Positions 1 to 9,307 of a stretch of 64,000 nt of DNA are shown piece after piece. Positions within the stretch are counted from its first letter, which is position 1. Each line of letters opens with the position of its first letter. This stretch comes from Chryseobacterium lactis. GTDB lineage: Bacteria > Bacteroidota > Bacteroidia > Flavobacteriales > Weeksellaceae. A program made the translations under genes and the position numbers. The stretch lies in contig NZ_CP033924.1 of the NCBI RefSeq assembly GCF_003815875.1, positions 806,001 to 870,000 of the forward strand. Reading direction: 5' to 3'. The notes beneath the pieces are model-generated. The model was not told the DNA's origin, made no database searches, and saw only the letters and a program-made list of their open reading frames with translations.

Positions 1-229
1 CTCCAAGATCAACAATCGGAATTTCAAAATCCAATTGTGAAAGTTTGTAAAATTCTTTTCTGACAGCAGTGAAATCCTGCACTTCAGCTTCTCCGCCTGC
101 ACCTCTGTAATCTGATATAAATAGCAGAACAATGCTGTCTTCTTTTATATCTTTTGTGATCCGACTTCCAATCTGCCAGCTTTCTGTTTTGAAATTTCTT
201 GGTGAAATGATAAAGTCTTCAAAATCCAT
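1..229 (-). CDS. Arginase/formimidoylglutamase-family ureohydrolase, N-terminal part only
   Basis: The gene reads off the left edge, so only about 76 N-terminal residues are visible, starting MDFEDFIISPRNFKTESWQ at the ATG ending at 229. The visible part includes the stretch ISDYRGAGGEAEV, typical of the N-terminal region of Bacteroidota arginase-family proteins usually annotated as formimidoylglutamase (histidine degradation, releasing formamide from formimidoylglutamate). The metal-binding Asp/His motifs would lie beyond the edge and cannot be checked. It lies downstream of topA on the same strand, an arrangement I recall in other Flavobacteriia. The family call is fairly secure; the exact substrate is inferred. 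Confidence 0.65.
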   Translation of the reverse strand, partial: MDFEDFIISPRNFKTESWQIGSRITKDIKEDSIVLLFISDYRGAGGEAEVQDFTAVRKEFYKLSQLDFEIPIVDLG

Positions 230-330
230 ATTTTACTTAAATGTGATAATTTATTAATTTCTTGATCTAACAAACATACAAAAAAACCACAGCAACTTGG
301 TAGGCCGCGGTGTCTTTTGTTCATAAAAAA

Positions 331-356
331 GCCGTTAACACTTATTTGTTAACGGC
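331..356 (-). terminator. Rho-independent terminator of topA
   Basis: A perfect 10-bp stem (GCCGTTAACA / TGTTAACGGC, 331-340 and 347-356) with a 6-nt loop is followed on the minus strand by TTTTTT. It sits just past the topA stop codon. Confidence 0.85.
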
Positions 357-376
357 TTCGTATTATTATTTTAATA

Positions 377-2938
377 TTACTTCTTTTTGGCAGCAGGTTT
401 CTTTGCTGTTGTTGTTTTCTTCGCAGCGGTTGTCTTTTTTGCTGCAGGTTTTTTCTTCTCTGCGAAGGCATTTTTATCCTGGTCGGTAATCCATTTTTTT
501 ACGTCATCCAGTGAAACGTCTTTCAATTCTTCTGCATCGTATTTGGTATCATCGTTTTTCTTTGGAATTTTAAACATTGCTTTTCCAAATTTAACGAATG
601 GCCCCCATCTTCCGTTTTCAATAGAAATCTTTTCTTTTTCCCATTGCTGAATATATCGGTTGGCTTCTTTTTCCAGTTTGGCATCTATCAGCTCATTGAT
701 ATCACTTTGAGAAAGGTTATCGAAGTTATATTTCTTCGGAACGTTTACAAAAATGTCTTTGTATTTGATGAACGGTCCGAATCTGCCTGAACCTTTAGTT
801 ACGGGTTCTCCTTTGTAAGTTGCGATCGGAGCGTCTGCTTTTTTCTTTTCGTTAATAATTTCTTCAGCTCGGTTCTGACCAACAGAAAGAGGATCTTCAC
901 CTTTTGGAATACTGATGAATGTATCACCCCATTTCACGTAAGGTCCAAATCTTCCGACTCCAACAGAAACCGGCTGTCCTTCAAATTCATTCAGATCGAA
1001 AGGTAGTTTAAACAGCTCTATCGCTTCTTCGAAAGTGATGGTAGCGATATTCTGACCTGTCATCAATGAAGCAAAAGTTGGCTTTTCCTCATCATCCGTC
1101 TCCCCAATCTGGATCATTGCTCCAAATCTACCGATTCTAGCGTGAACGTTTTTACCGGTTTTCGGATCAACACCCAAAAGTCTGTCTCCTGTTGCGCGGT
1201 CTGCATTTTCTTCTACATCTTCAATTCTCGGATGGAATTTTGAGTAGAAATCAGTCATCATTTCTTTCCATTTCTGGTCACCGTTGGCAATCTCATCAAA
1301 ACCTTCTTCTACTCTTGCGGTGAAACCATAATCTAGGATTTCTCTAAAGTTATCGGTTAAGAAATCATTTACGACCTCACCGATATCTGTAGGTATGAAT
1401 TTATTTTTATCGCCTCCGAATTTCTCTTCAAGGACAACTTTTTTAATCTTATCTTTTACGAGAGACATTTTAATCACCTCACGGGTGTGTGGTTCAATCT
1501 CACGCTTGTCCACATATTCTCTGTTCTGAATTGTCTGAATTGTCGGAGCATAAGTAGATGGTCTACCGATTCCCAATTCCTCCAGTTTTCTTACCAGTCC
1601 AGCTTCAGTATATCTCGCACTTGGTCTGGTGAATTTTTCAGTGGCAGTGATTGTTTTATAATTTAAAATTTCTCCTACGCTTACCTTTGGCAACAACTTT
1701 TCGTTGTTTTCATCATCCTCTTCCTCTGTTTTTACGATACCGTAAGCTTTCAGGAAACCATCAAAAATAATAACTTCTCCCTGTGCTTCAAAATGATGTG
1801 GCAGTGACGCATTTCCAATTTCAATAACCGTTTTTTCGATTTTAGCATTGGACATCTGAGAAGCAAGTGTTCTTCTGTAGATCAATTGATATAATTTATT
1901 CAACTGAGCGTCACCAATACTTTTTACTCCGAAATCCGTAGGACGGATTGCTTCGTGAGCTTCCTGTGCTGAAGCTGATTTTGTAGTATAATTTCTTGGA
2001 GAAGAATAGTCTGCTCCATATTCTGATATAATTTGCTTTTTCGCTCCTTCAATTGCTTCCTGAGAAAGGTTTACCGAGTCTGTTCTCATGTAGGTAATAA
2101 ACCCTTCCTCATATAGTCTCTGTGCCAAACGCATGGTATTGGTCACATTATACCCTAATCTTGAAGAGGCTTCCTGCTGTAATGTAGAAGTTGTAAAAGG
2201 GGCAGATGCAGAACGTGTACCTGGTCTTGTTTCAACATTCAGAACTTTAAATTCTGTAGTTTTTGCCTGTTCCAGGAATTTTTCTGCGTCTTCTTCTTTT
2301 TCGAAATCTTTTTTAAGTTTAGCAGCAATTTCCTGCTCAGTCTTATTTAAGAAGATTCCGTCTAATTTGAAGCTTGCTTTTGGAGTAAAGTCACGGATTT
2401 CTTTTTCTCTTTCTACAATCAATCGTACCGCTACAGACTGTACTCTTCCTGCAGATAACCCCGGTTTTACTTTTTTCCATAAAACGGGTGACATTTCAAA
2501 ACCTACGATTCTGTCCAAAACTCTTCTCGCCTGTTGAGCGTTTACTAAATTTTGATCAATATCTCTGGGATTATCAATAGCTTTTAGAATGGCGTTTTTT
2601 GTAATCTCGTGGAAAACAATTCTTTTTCTGTTTTCCGGCTTCAACTTCAATTCGTCCGCCAGGTGCCATGCAATAGCCTCTCCTTCGCGGTCTTCATCGG
2701 AAGCCAGCCACACCATATCGGCTTTCTTTACAGCGGCTTTTAATTCTGTTACCAATTTCTTTTTGTCTGCTGAAACTTCGTAATCAGGACTAAATGTGGC
2801 GAGGTCTATACCCATTCCTTTTTTAGGCAGATCACGGATATGACCAAAGCTGGATTTCACTTCAAAATCCTTTCCTAAATATTTCTGAATAGTTTTTGCT
2901 TTTGCCGGGGACTCAACGATTACTAAATTTTTCGACAT
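377..2938 (-). CDS. topA: DNA topoisomerase I (type IA)
   Basis: This 853-residue enzyme relaxes negative supercoils through a transient 5'-phosphotyrosine. The N-terminal TOPRIM domain carries VESPAKAKTI (Glu9) and the acidic motif DEDREGEA (Asp81, Asp83). The active-site tyrosine is Tyr283 in ITYMRTDS. The C-terminal third has no Cys4 zinc fingers; instead there are several repeats of the GRFGPFVK type followed by a Lys/Ala/Thr-rich basic tail of about 30 residues, as is common in Bacteroidota. The start ATG ends at 2938, with a TAnnTTTG promoter element just upstream. The gene is monocistronic or shares a transcript with the ureohydrolase only by readthrough, because a strong terminator follows it. 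Confidence 0.97.
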   Translation of the reverse strand: MSKNLVIVESPAKAKTIQKYLGKDFEVKSSFGHIRDLPKKGMGIDLATFSPDYEVSADKKKLVTELKAAVKKADMVWLASDEDREGEAIAWHLADELKLKPENRKRIVFHEITKNAILKAIDNPRDIDQNLVNAQQARRVLDRIVGFEMSPVLWKKVKPGLSAGRVQSVAVRLIVEREKEIRDFTPKASFKLDGIFLNKTEQEIAAKLKKDFEKEEDAEKFLEQAKTTEFKVLNVETRPGTRSASAPFTTSTLQQEASSRLGYNVTNTMRLAQRLYEEGFITYMRTDSVNLSQEAIEGAKKQIISEYGADYSSPRNYTTKSASAQEAHEAIRPTDFGVKSIGDAQLNKLYQLIYRRTLASQMSNAKIEKTVIEIGNASLPHHFEAQGEVIIFDGFLKAYGIVKTEEEDDENNEKLLPKVSVGEILNYKTITATEKFTRPSARYTEAGLVRKLEELGIGRPSTYAPTIQTIQNREYVDKREIEPHTREVIKMSLVKDKIKKVVLEEKFGGDKNKFIPTDIGEVVNDFLTDNFREILDYGFTARVEEGFDEIANGDQKWKEMMTDFYSKFHPRIEDVEENADRATGDRLLGVDPKTGKNVHARIGRFGAMIQIGETDDEEKPTFASLMTGQNIATITFEEAIELFKLPFDLNEFEGQPVSVGVGRFGPYVKWGDTFISIPKGEDPLSVGQNRAEEIINEKKKADAPIATYKGEPVTKGSGRFGPFIKYKDIFVNVPKKYNFDNLSQSDINELIDAKLEKEANRYIQQWEKEKISIENGRWGPFVKFGKAMFKIPKKNDDTKYDAEELKDVSLDDVKKWITDQDKNAFAEKKKPAAKKTTAAKKTTTAKKPAAKKK

Positions 2939-2952
2939 TCTAAAAATTTTTG

Positions 2953-2960
2953 CAAAAGTA
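2953..2960 (-). promoter_or_regulatory. Candidate -7 promoter element for topA
   Basis: On the minus strand TACTTTTG matches the Bacteroidota -7 consensus TAnnTTTG, 14 bp before the topA ATG. I do not see a TTG -33 element at the expected distance, so this is a half-supported call. The rest of 2939-3162 is AT-rich with no ORF or recognised element. Confidence 0.4.
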
Positions 2961-3162
2961 AAGCTTTTTTATTATATACTTTTTGTCATCCTTATTTAAT
3001 TTATCAAATACAGCCGTTTAGACCACATTATAACATGGTTTTATTAAACAACCAAGTCCTTTATACTGTATACCTTAGCTCCTGATAATTCTATTTTTAG
3101 GGAACAATATAGAATTTTTCATCAACTGCAATAGACGCAGAAAATATGTTTGGTCATAAAAA

Positions 3163-3188
3163 AGCAGGATAAATGCTTCTATCCTGCT
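3163..3188 (-). terminator. Rho-independent terminator after the T9SS protein gene
   Basis: A 9-bp perfect stem (AGCAGGATA / TATCCTGCT) is followed on the minus strand by TTTTTTATGA. It lies 24 bp beyond the stop of the 3213-6647 gene. Confidence 0.8.
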
Positions 3189-3212
3189 GGTTAACTGCCT
3201 TTTTCAAGGCTT

Positions 3213-6200
3213 TTATCGTTTTATAATTTTCACAACGGCTTCGGAATTATTTATTCTCATTACATAGACCCCTGATACTAAAGATGAGATGTCGGTTTGC
3301 TTATTTTCAAATTTGCCGGACTTTACAAGCTGGCCTGATATGCTGTAAATCTGATATTGATATTCCTTATTTCCGGAGCTTTTAATATACAAAGTGCCAT
3401 CTACAGGATTCGGATACACCTCAATACTATTTCCCTTAGCCGAAGCCTTTGTTTCTGATGTACTTAGCGAAGGATCATTGAATACTACAGTCATTCTTGA
3501 GGCTGGCCCTTCTTCATTACCATTGCTGTCATATTCGATTTTTGCACATCGGCAATTCATTCCGAAATACGGATCATTATTATCATGGAACGCTATAAAC
3601 CGATTGGCTGAAGAAGCTGCATCAAAAAGAATGCTTACAGGTCTTCCGATATAGTTGGCATTTAAAGCATCCATCCATACTCCGGGATATTGAAAGTTGA
3701 TGGTATTGAAAGTTCCTTGTGCAGGCTGGTTTCCGGTTACACTTCTGAATCCGCGGGATCCTGAATTAGGATAGTTTCCAACGCGATATGAAGGGTCATT
3801 AAACATATAACCGATCGTTGCCGTTGTAGAGGGATTTCGGACTCTGACCCCCGAATAATCAGTAATCGCACTATAAGAAGTTGCTATATTTTTATCTTTT
3901 TTATACCAGGGAGTCTGCCCAAAGTCTGCTCCCGACACCAATGCTACATTTGTAACATCCGGAATTCTCCAGCCTTCAGGACAAGGGTCAAAAGGAGATT
4001 TTGTACTTCCTCTTCCCCATCTTTCCGGAGCAAGGTTAGGCTCTGTTGACAGCCAGTCTGTTCCGTTAGTGTAATTGGGAGTTGCACTATTAAAAGGAGC
4101 AAACACACTCGGAATCATATACACCAAAGGATTTTTAACGGAATAAGAAATTATTTTGGAGACTTTATCGTTCGGCTTATCTGCTGCCTGTACATTAGAT
4201 GTTGAAGCATATGTATTGTAAGGAACTATATAACTACCCGCCAGATCATTATAAGCCGCCGGTGAAAGTGTAGTGTAAGAGACCGTTCCGCTAGCCGATA
4301 CACTTCCCAAAAACACGCTAAAAGAGCCTCTGTTATCTGCATTCTGAAATGTAGGTATAGGATCTTTCCTTCCCCATTGGTAATGAAGTCCTGTTGATGC
4401 ACGTATTCTTGCTAATTCTGAAGCAGTAGGGGTAAGAGGATTAGCAACTGATGGGAAAGAATCTGTGGCTCCTAAATTTCGATCCATGATGGTAGTTTGC
4501 AACACGGCGTCTGCTTTGTTGACATAATTCATGTAATTTACAGCCTGGGCAACGGGTGGCTCGGTAGTATACGTATAAGCTCCAACCGGAGTATCGGTTA
4601 CCCAAATATGCCAGCTCCAATAGACCGGAGCAGAAATACTTCCGTTATGTAAAGTGATTACAGCATTTCCACTTTGGTTGGGGGCAATTTCAACATTTAT
4701 ACGGGAACTGCCAAGATTTTGAACAGAGCCCGGAGATGGGTTTATTATTGAAACTTTACTTATTAAACCTATATTTGTGGTCCAAAGGACATTTGCTTTT
4801 AAATTGTTAAAATTTGACGGATTAAGTATCTCAGAATTATTCAACAGCTGACTTTGTACCGAAAATGCTTTACTCACCGGAATATTTATTACAGAAGCTG
4901 ATGTGCTCTTTACGATCTGATAGGTATTGGGGTTATTAAGACCTTCTTTATATTCTGTTGCTGCCGGCAGATATTCAGTAGGAAAATCATAGTCATTCAC
5001 TACATATAAAGGATCTTTTATACATCGGCATCCATTGGCATCCGACGTATACATTCCGGCAAGAGGAAAATAAAAATAACGCCCTTTGATATCCGGGTAG
5101 CCTGGATCCGGAATATCCGGCTGTGTTTTATCAGGAATCATTGATAATCCTCTTACTCCAACCGCTGGTGTTGCATCAAACTGTCTTGCCATGGTCGCCG
5201 TCCATAAAGCAATGTGGTGCTGATCGCTGTATTGCCCTAAATGAGCCCCGCGGATCAATTGACCTGTTCCCGGAAAAATTCCCATATTATACCCACCCAC
5301 ATTGGATAAATCGAAACCCATGTTAGGATAAATTTTAAATCCCGTCATAAATCCAGGTACTCCTGCATCAGTAGGTTTTATGATATTATATTTATTGGCA
5401 TCAAAGGTATTTCTGCCCATATTTGTTCTCACTCCGAAAGGTGAAAAATCTATTCTGACATCGTCTACGTAGGTCGAAGAAGCCAGATTCGCTACCAGCA
5501 TAGAAGGTATCCTCCAGCCATTGGGACAAGGATCATAAGAGGACTTATCCCGATATGGCTTTGCACTGTCATCCGTATTGTAAGCTGCATCTATTACACC
5601 TTGAGCGTTATCTGACCACAGATTCAATTCTGAGAGTCTGTTATCTGGTAAACTCGCTGTTTTACCAAACCAGTTGACCGGCAAATTGAGATTATTATTA
5701 TAATAGGCCTGTCCAGAATTATCGTCTTTATTAACGTAGATCAGGCTCAGAGGATTTTTTACCGAAAGTCGGATATTATTAGTAACCTCTGCATTGGAAA
5801 ATAATACAAATTTCCTTAGATCATCAATACTTGCTGCATTGTTAAGATTCTTTGCGCCTCTGTGTCTTACTCTTCCTATTGATCCTGAGGCTTCATAGAA
5901 ATCATTCCCTCTTGTTACCAGTGGCGGTATAGGATCTTTTCTTCCCCATTGATAAAGAAGACCTCCGCTTCTGTTCCAATCGGAAGATGTAATAGAACTG
6001 GTCAGCGCTCCAAGATTACGATCCATCCATTGCCACTCTGTATTGGGAATCAGCTCTGTTGTTCCGTCTGATCTTACTCTTTTAATATTATCAAAACTTT
6101 TATAAGAAGATCCATTGGCAGGATCATCGGTTACCCAGATATGCCAGCTCCAGTATACTTCTCCGTTCACTTTGAGAGCTATTACGGCATTTCCCTTTTT

Positions 6201-6647
6201 TGATTTGTTAATCGGCACCTTTATTTTGGCACTTTGACCGGAGCCTTCTACTTCCAGCGCATAATTTGCTCCCGATTTTATCAACCCATGGACATCTTCC
6301 CATAGCACATCTGCTGTTACCGTTCCCTGAGGAATACCAGTCCCATTGAGGTAGCCGCCTCCTTCCCACATCGCGTAAGCTTTTCTTACCGGAACCCATA
6401 AACCTTCACTATTTTGTCCGGGATCGAAAATGTAGCTGTTAGGTGCTTTTTTCCAGTCCGGAATAAACACTTTAGATGTACTCCCATTGGTTGGCTTAGC
6501 TACCGAATCCAAATCTTTCATGGTCAGTAAACCATGTGAATACCCAACCGAGGGGAAACTTTCTTTTAAATGTATGTTACCTTTAGAACAGATACCCATC
6601 GACACAAGGCAGAATACTGCCGCTAACTTTTCAACTAACCTTTTCAT
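3213..6647 (-). CDS. Secreted two-domain FISUMP-like protein with type A T9SS sorting domain
   Basis: This 1144-residue protein has an N-terminal signal peptide (MKRLVEKLAAVFCLVSMGIC) and a C-terminal type IX secretion sorting domain of type A (VYPNPVDGTLYIKS, ending VVKIIKR). Between them are two paralogous halves. Each has YWSWHIWVTD (near residues 161 and 674), then a MDRNLGA motif, YQWGRKDPIP, and DPCPxGWRIPxxxN (near residues 371 and 886). That order resembles the Fibrobacter succinogenes major paralogous (FISUMP) domain family, whose function is unclear. The likely fate is export through T9SS to the cell surface or medium. It stands alone between two terminators. The domain name is a family-level resemblance; substrate or partner is unknown. 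Confidence 0.8.
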   Translation of the reverse strand: MKRLVEKLAAVFCLVSMGICSKGNIHLKESFPSVGYSHGLLTMKDLDSVAKPTNGSTSKVFIPDWKKAPNSYIFDPGQNSEGLWVPVRKAYAMWEGGGYLNGTGIPQGTVTADVLWEDVHGLIKSGANYALEVEGSGQSAKIKVPINKSKKGNAVIALKVNGEVYWSWHIWVTDDPANGSSYKSFDNIKRVRSDGTTELIPNTEWQWMDRNLGALTSSITSSDWNRSGGLLYQWGRKDPIPPLVTRGNDFYEASGSIGRVRHRGAKNLNNAASIDDLRKFVLFSNAEVTNNIRLSVKNPLSLIYVNKDDNSGQAYYNNNLNLPVNWFGKTASLPDNRLSELNLWSDNAQGVIDAAYNTDDSAKPYRDKSSYDPCPNGWRIPSMLVANLASSTYVDDVRIDFSPFGVRTNMGRNTFDANKYNIIKPTDAGVPGFMTGFKIYPNMGFDLSNVGGYNMGIFPGTGQLIRGAHLGQYSDQHHIALWTATMARQFDATPAVGVRGLSMIPDKTQPDIPDPGYPDIKGRYFYFPLAGMYTSDANGCRCIKDPLYVVNDYDFPTEYLPAATEYKEGLNNPNTYQIVKSTSASVINIPVSKAFSVQSQLLNNSEILNPSNFNNLKANVLWTTNIGLISKVSIINPSPGSVQNLGSSRINVEIAPNQSGNAVITLHNGSISAPVYWSWHIWVTDTPVGAYTYTTEPPVAQAVNYMNYVNKADAVLQTTIMDRNLGATDSFPSVANPLTPTASELARIRASTGLHYQWGRKDPIPTFQNADNRGSFSVFLGSVSASGTVSYTTLSPAAYNDLAGSYIVPYNTYASTSNVQAADKPNDKVSKIISYSVKNPLVYMIPSVFAPFNSATPNYTNGTDWLSTEPNLAPERWGRGSTKSPFDPCPEGWRIPDVTNVALVSGADFGQTPWYKKDKNIATSYSAITDYSGVRVRNPSTTATIGYMFNDPSYRVGNYPNSGSRGFRSVTGNQPAQGTFNTINFQYPGVWMDALNANYIGRPVSILFDAASSANRFIAFHDNNDPYFGMNCRCAKIEYDSNGNEEGPASRMTVVFNDPSLSTSETKASAKGNSIEVYPNPVDGTLYIKSSGNKEYQYQIYSISGQLVKSGKFENKQTDISSLVSGVYVMRINNSEAVVKIIKR

Positions 6648-6930
6648 ACTTTATGATTTGTGAGTGTGTCATTACAGAAATACAACTTTTAAGCCCACTT
6701 CAACCAAAAGAGATTTATTTTATAAATAAAAACAACATATTTAAATTATATTATAAATAATTGAAAATAAAAACATTATGCACTCACAAAAATCTGATGC
6801 AAAATTAAAGGATTTCTCACAGAGTTTGTAACTCTAGAGGTAATTTGAACAAATATTAACCTGAAAAATGAAAAATAAAAAGTCTTAATCACAGAAAAGC
6901 ACTGTGTCTGCTTGATTTTTAATCCAAAAA
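6648..6930. other. AT-rich intergenic region, no gene seen
   Basis: About 280 bp between the T9SS protein gene (transcribed away to the left) and the terminator of the next minus-strand operon. It presumably holds the promoter of the 3213-6647 gene. I see no convincing TTG/TAnnTTTG pair, no ORF and no repeat. Confidence 0.5.
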
Positions 6931-6954
6931 AAAGGCACCTTAAAAGATGCCTTT
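6931..6954 (-). terminator. Terminator of the EpsG-like operon
   Basis: AAAGGCA / TGCCTTT arms (6931-6937, 6948-6954) with an A/T-rich loop and a following T-run on the minus strand (TTTTTTT from the 5' extension of the arm). It sits 21 bp beyond the stop of the 6976-8115 gene. Confidence 0.65.
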
Positions 6955-6975
6955 TGTATTTTCAATATTCCTTTT

Positions 6976-8115
6976 TTATGGAAGAATATGATTCCTGTAA
7001 AGATCAATGGAGAATCTTCCCGACTTGATATTATTAAATGCTGCAAAGACAACAAAATTAAAGAGAACAAGGGCAATGATAAAGGCATAGATCATGTTTT
7101 TAACCCTGCCTGATACAACATACATTGCATTAGGAATAATAATATAGGAGAACCCAATGAATGCCCCTGCCAATCGCGAGGAAAATATAGGATTATTTCT
7201 GAAAATAAAATAGAGGCAGATTCCGATAACTGCATAGTTTCTGTGATATTCGTAGTAAGGATACAGCTCTTTCATTTTGGTATCAAAAACAAAGAGGAAG
7301 AAGGTAAGAATGGCCATCATGGCTTCGGGGATTCCAAAACCCCCGTTTAATCTTTGCGCAGTTTCATTCATATACCCGTTAAAACCTTCTACTAAGGAAC
7401 TTTCGGACGCCATACCACTTAAATAATCTCCAAAGACCCGATACACCTCAAATGGTGAAAGGAAAATAGAGGTAATAATCATGATCAGCATTATCGTCTT
7501 GTTGATGGGAACTCTGGCCAGCCAATACATAGGCAGGAACAAGTAACAGACACTGTGAATTCCTGATCCTATAAAGATAAAAAAGAGGTAATGCCAGAAC
7601 TTCCGTTCTTTAATATACCGTATGGCAAAGTAGACAATAAAGGTTCCGAGATTCTGCCTGATCTGCCCGCTTTCCCCGACAAAGAAGTTGGGAATAAACA
7701 TGAACAGTGTGAACGTGAACGGATAAAAGGTATTGTCTTCCGTATATTCAACTTTAAAAATAATAGCAAAAATGGCAATAATCAGGGTGACGATATAGAA
7801 CGGAGCATTAAAAACATTAAGCAATATTTTATTAATCAAGGTATACAACCATTCTACATCCAGATTATCCGGCCCCTGCATATGGAGCATCTTCATAAAG
7901 ATACTGTAATAGCTCTTCGTATCGGAGTAGATATAAATCCCAAGGTAACTTCCATAATCGGGTCCTACATCATTTCTAAGCCCGGCAATAATAATGAGAT
8001 AAATCCCTAGAAACCAAAACCATTTTTTATCTACTTTCTTCCCATAGACTTCCTGGATACTGAAAAACAGCATATAGATCATCGCAATGATGTAATATGG
8101 ATGTAATAAACTCAT
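6976..8115 (-). CDS. EpsG-family polytopic membrane protein (putative polysaccharide polymerase)
   Basis: This 379-residue protein has roughly ten hydrophobic segments and the signature GLRNDVGPDYGSY in its first periplasmic loop, characteristic of the EpsG/Wzy-like polymerase family. Family members act at the inner membrane to polymerise oligosaccharide repeat units. No glycosyltransferase or flippase lies nearby, so its role in a particular polymer cannot be read from context. Its ATG begins one base after the stop codon of the upstream 8117-9124 gene, so the two are almost certainly translationally coupled and form a two-gene operon. Confidence 0.75.
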   Translation of the reverse strand: MSLLHPYYIIAMIYMLFFSIQEVYGKKVDKKWFWFLGIYLIIIAGLRNDVGPDYGSYLGIYIYSDTKSYYSIFMKMLHMQGPDNLDVEWLYTLINKILLNVFNAPFYIVTLIIAIFAIIFKVEYTEDNTFYPFTFTLFMFIPNFFVGESGQIRQNLGTFIVYFAIRYIKERKFWHYLFFIFIGSGIHSVCYLFLPMYWLARVPINKTIMLIMIITSIFLSPFEVYRVFGDYLSGMASESSLVEGFNGYMNETAQRLNGGFGIPEAMMAILTFFLFVFDTKMKELYPYYEYHRNYAVIGICLYFIFRNNPIFSSRLAGAFIGFSYIIIPNAMYVVSGRVKNMIYAFIIALVLFNFVVFAAFNNIKSGRFSIDLYRNHILP

Positions 8116-8116
8116 G

Positions 8117-9124
8117 CTAAATCTCTACTATTTTTTTAAATTGATGATAGGCGATGACAATTCCCGTCAGAATTAAAGGCAGAAAAAGCCTGACTTCCCA
8201 AAACAGTCCCACTAAGGTAACCATAAGAAGGTAAGGTATTGAAAAGAAAAGATATTTTCCAAAAACAATTCTATTTTCCTGAGTAATACAAAGTTTGTAG
8301 ATAAAATAAAGTACAACAGCAGCAAAAACCAGCCCCGCCAGATTGAACGGACTTGAGAAATTGCGGTTGATATAAAAGCCTTCTACAAAAGTAGTTTCTT
8401 TTTGCTCAAGCATTGCCCGCAATCCTAAATAAGGAACTAGAAAAGCAATAACCAGTGGTATTATTTTCCAGATAGTCTGCCAATTACCTTTTTTCAAATC
8501 CTCTATATTAAGAAATACGGCAGCAAAAAAGGCAATATTAATACAAGCTGTTTCTCGAACAAATGTAGATATCACAACAAGACCTGTTAAAAGATAAAAG
8601 TATATATTGTTTTGGGTATGTAAATATTTCAAGGTTAAAAAAACTCCTGTGAGATAACAAAAAAGAGCAATAGTATCGCAATTTGTAGGAGCATATTGGG
8701 TGATTACAATAAAAAATATTGATAAAAGGTGAACGATCCTTCTTGCGTTAACGGATAAAAGCACCTCCAGTGATTTGAGTTTAAAAATAGCATTCAAAAC
8801 CACAGAACATAAAATGAAGAAGACACTATTCATCAGAAAAAGTCCATGATAAAATGGGGTTCCGTTCTTGGATAGAAAATCTTTAAAAAAAGAAAAACGA
8901 CCATTGATAAGGATTTCCATGAGACCTGTCATCTGAACACTCAGGTAATTGGGAATCACTCTGTAAGCATATACGGAGGTAAATAAAAAATCCGGCGTTT
9001 TTTCTGATGTTTTTAATCTTGTGTAGGAAGATTCAAAGCCGTAATAGGACATCGCAAACAACAGAAGCGGAAGTACTACAACAAATAGAAATCCGTTTAT
9101 TTTTTCATCATTTCTTTTCAACAT
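8117..9124 (-). CDS. Polytopic membrane protein of unknown function
   Basis: I do not recognise this 335-residue protein. It has a short cytoplasmic N-terminus (MLKRNDEKINGF) and about nine or ten hydrophobic segments with few charged residues between them, ending in a basic tail. The organisation resembles membrane glycosyltransferase C-type or polymerase-associated proteins, but no catalytic Asp pair typical of GT39/GT87 enzymes is clear. It is the first gene of a two-gene operon with the EpsG-like polymerase, which suggests a role in surface polysaccharide handling. That role is inferred from the neighbour alone. Confidence 0.6.
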   Translation of the reverse strand: MLKRNDEKINGFLFVVVLPLLLFAMSYYGFESSYTRLKTSEKTPDFLFTSVYAYRVIPNYLSVQMTGLMEILINGRFSFFKDFLSKNGTPFYHGLFLMNSVFFILCSVVLNAIFKLKSLEVLLSVNARRIVHLLSIFFIVITQYAPTNCDTIALFCYLTGVFLTLKYLHTQNNIYFYLLTGLVVISTFVRETACINIAFFAAVFLNIEDLKKGNWQTIWKIIPLVIAFLVPYLGLRAMLEQKETTFVEGFYINRNFSSPFNLAGLVFAAVVLYFIYKLCITQENRIVFGKYLFFSIPYLLMVTLVGLFWEVRLFLPLILTGIVIAYHQFKKIVEI

Positions 9125-9257
9125 ATCTAAAACAGATTCTTATTTTTTAATAATAATTGTGGTTTAAAATACATTTTATCAAAAGGGAACTTTTGCAAAA
9201 GTAGAATATTTTTTCATTCTGCCTAGAATATTTTATTGATTTTCAGCGAAAACTTAT

Positions 9258-9286
9258 TTGAACTAATTCTTAAAAATTTAAATTTG
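9258..9286 (+). promoter_or_regulatory. Bacteroidota-type promoter for the MMPL gene / pigment locus
   Basis: TTG at 9258-9260 and TAAATTTG at 9279-9286 are separated by 18 bp, matching the TTG-N17-23-TAnnTTTG consensus. The -7 element ends 21 bp before the ATG at 9308. This is the best-formed promoter in the window and would drive the operon running from the MMPL protein through darA, darB and the two hotdog proteins. Confidence 0.7.
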
Positions 9287-9307
9287 CAGACTTGATTTAA
9301 CCATGTA

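Noticed and set aside
7591..8010. A 139-residue plus-strand frame inside the EpsG-like gene
   Set aside because: Fully antisense to a gene with a clear family motif and operon coupling; no signal, motif or start context of its own.
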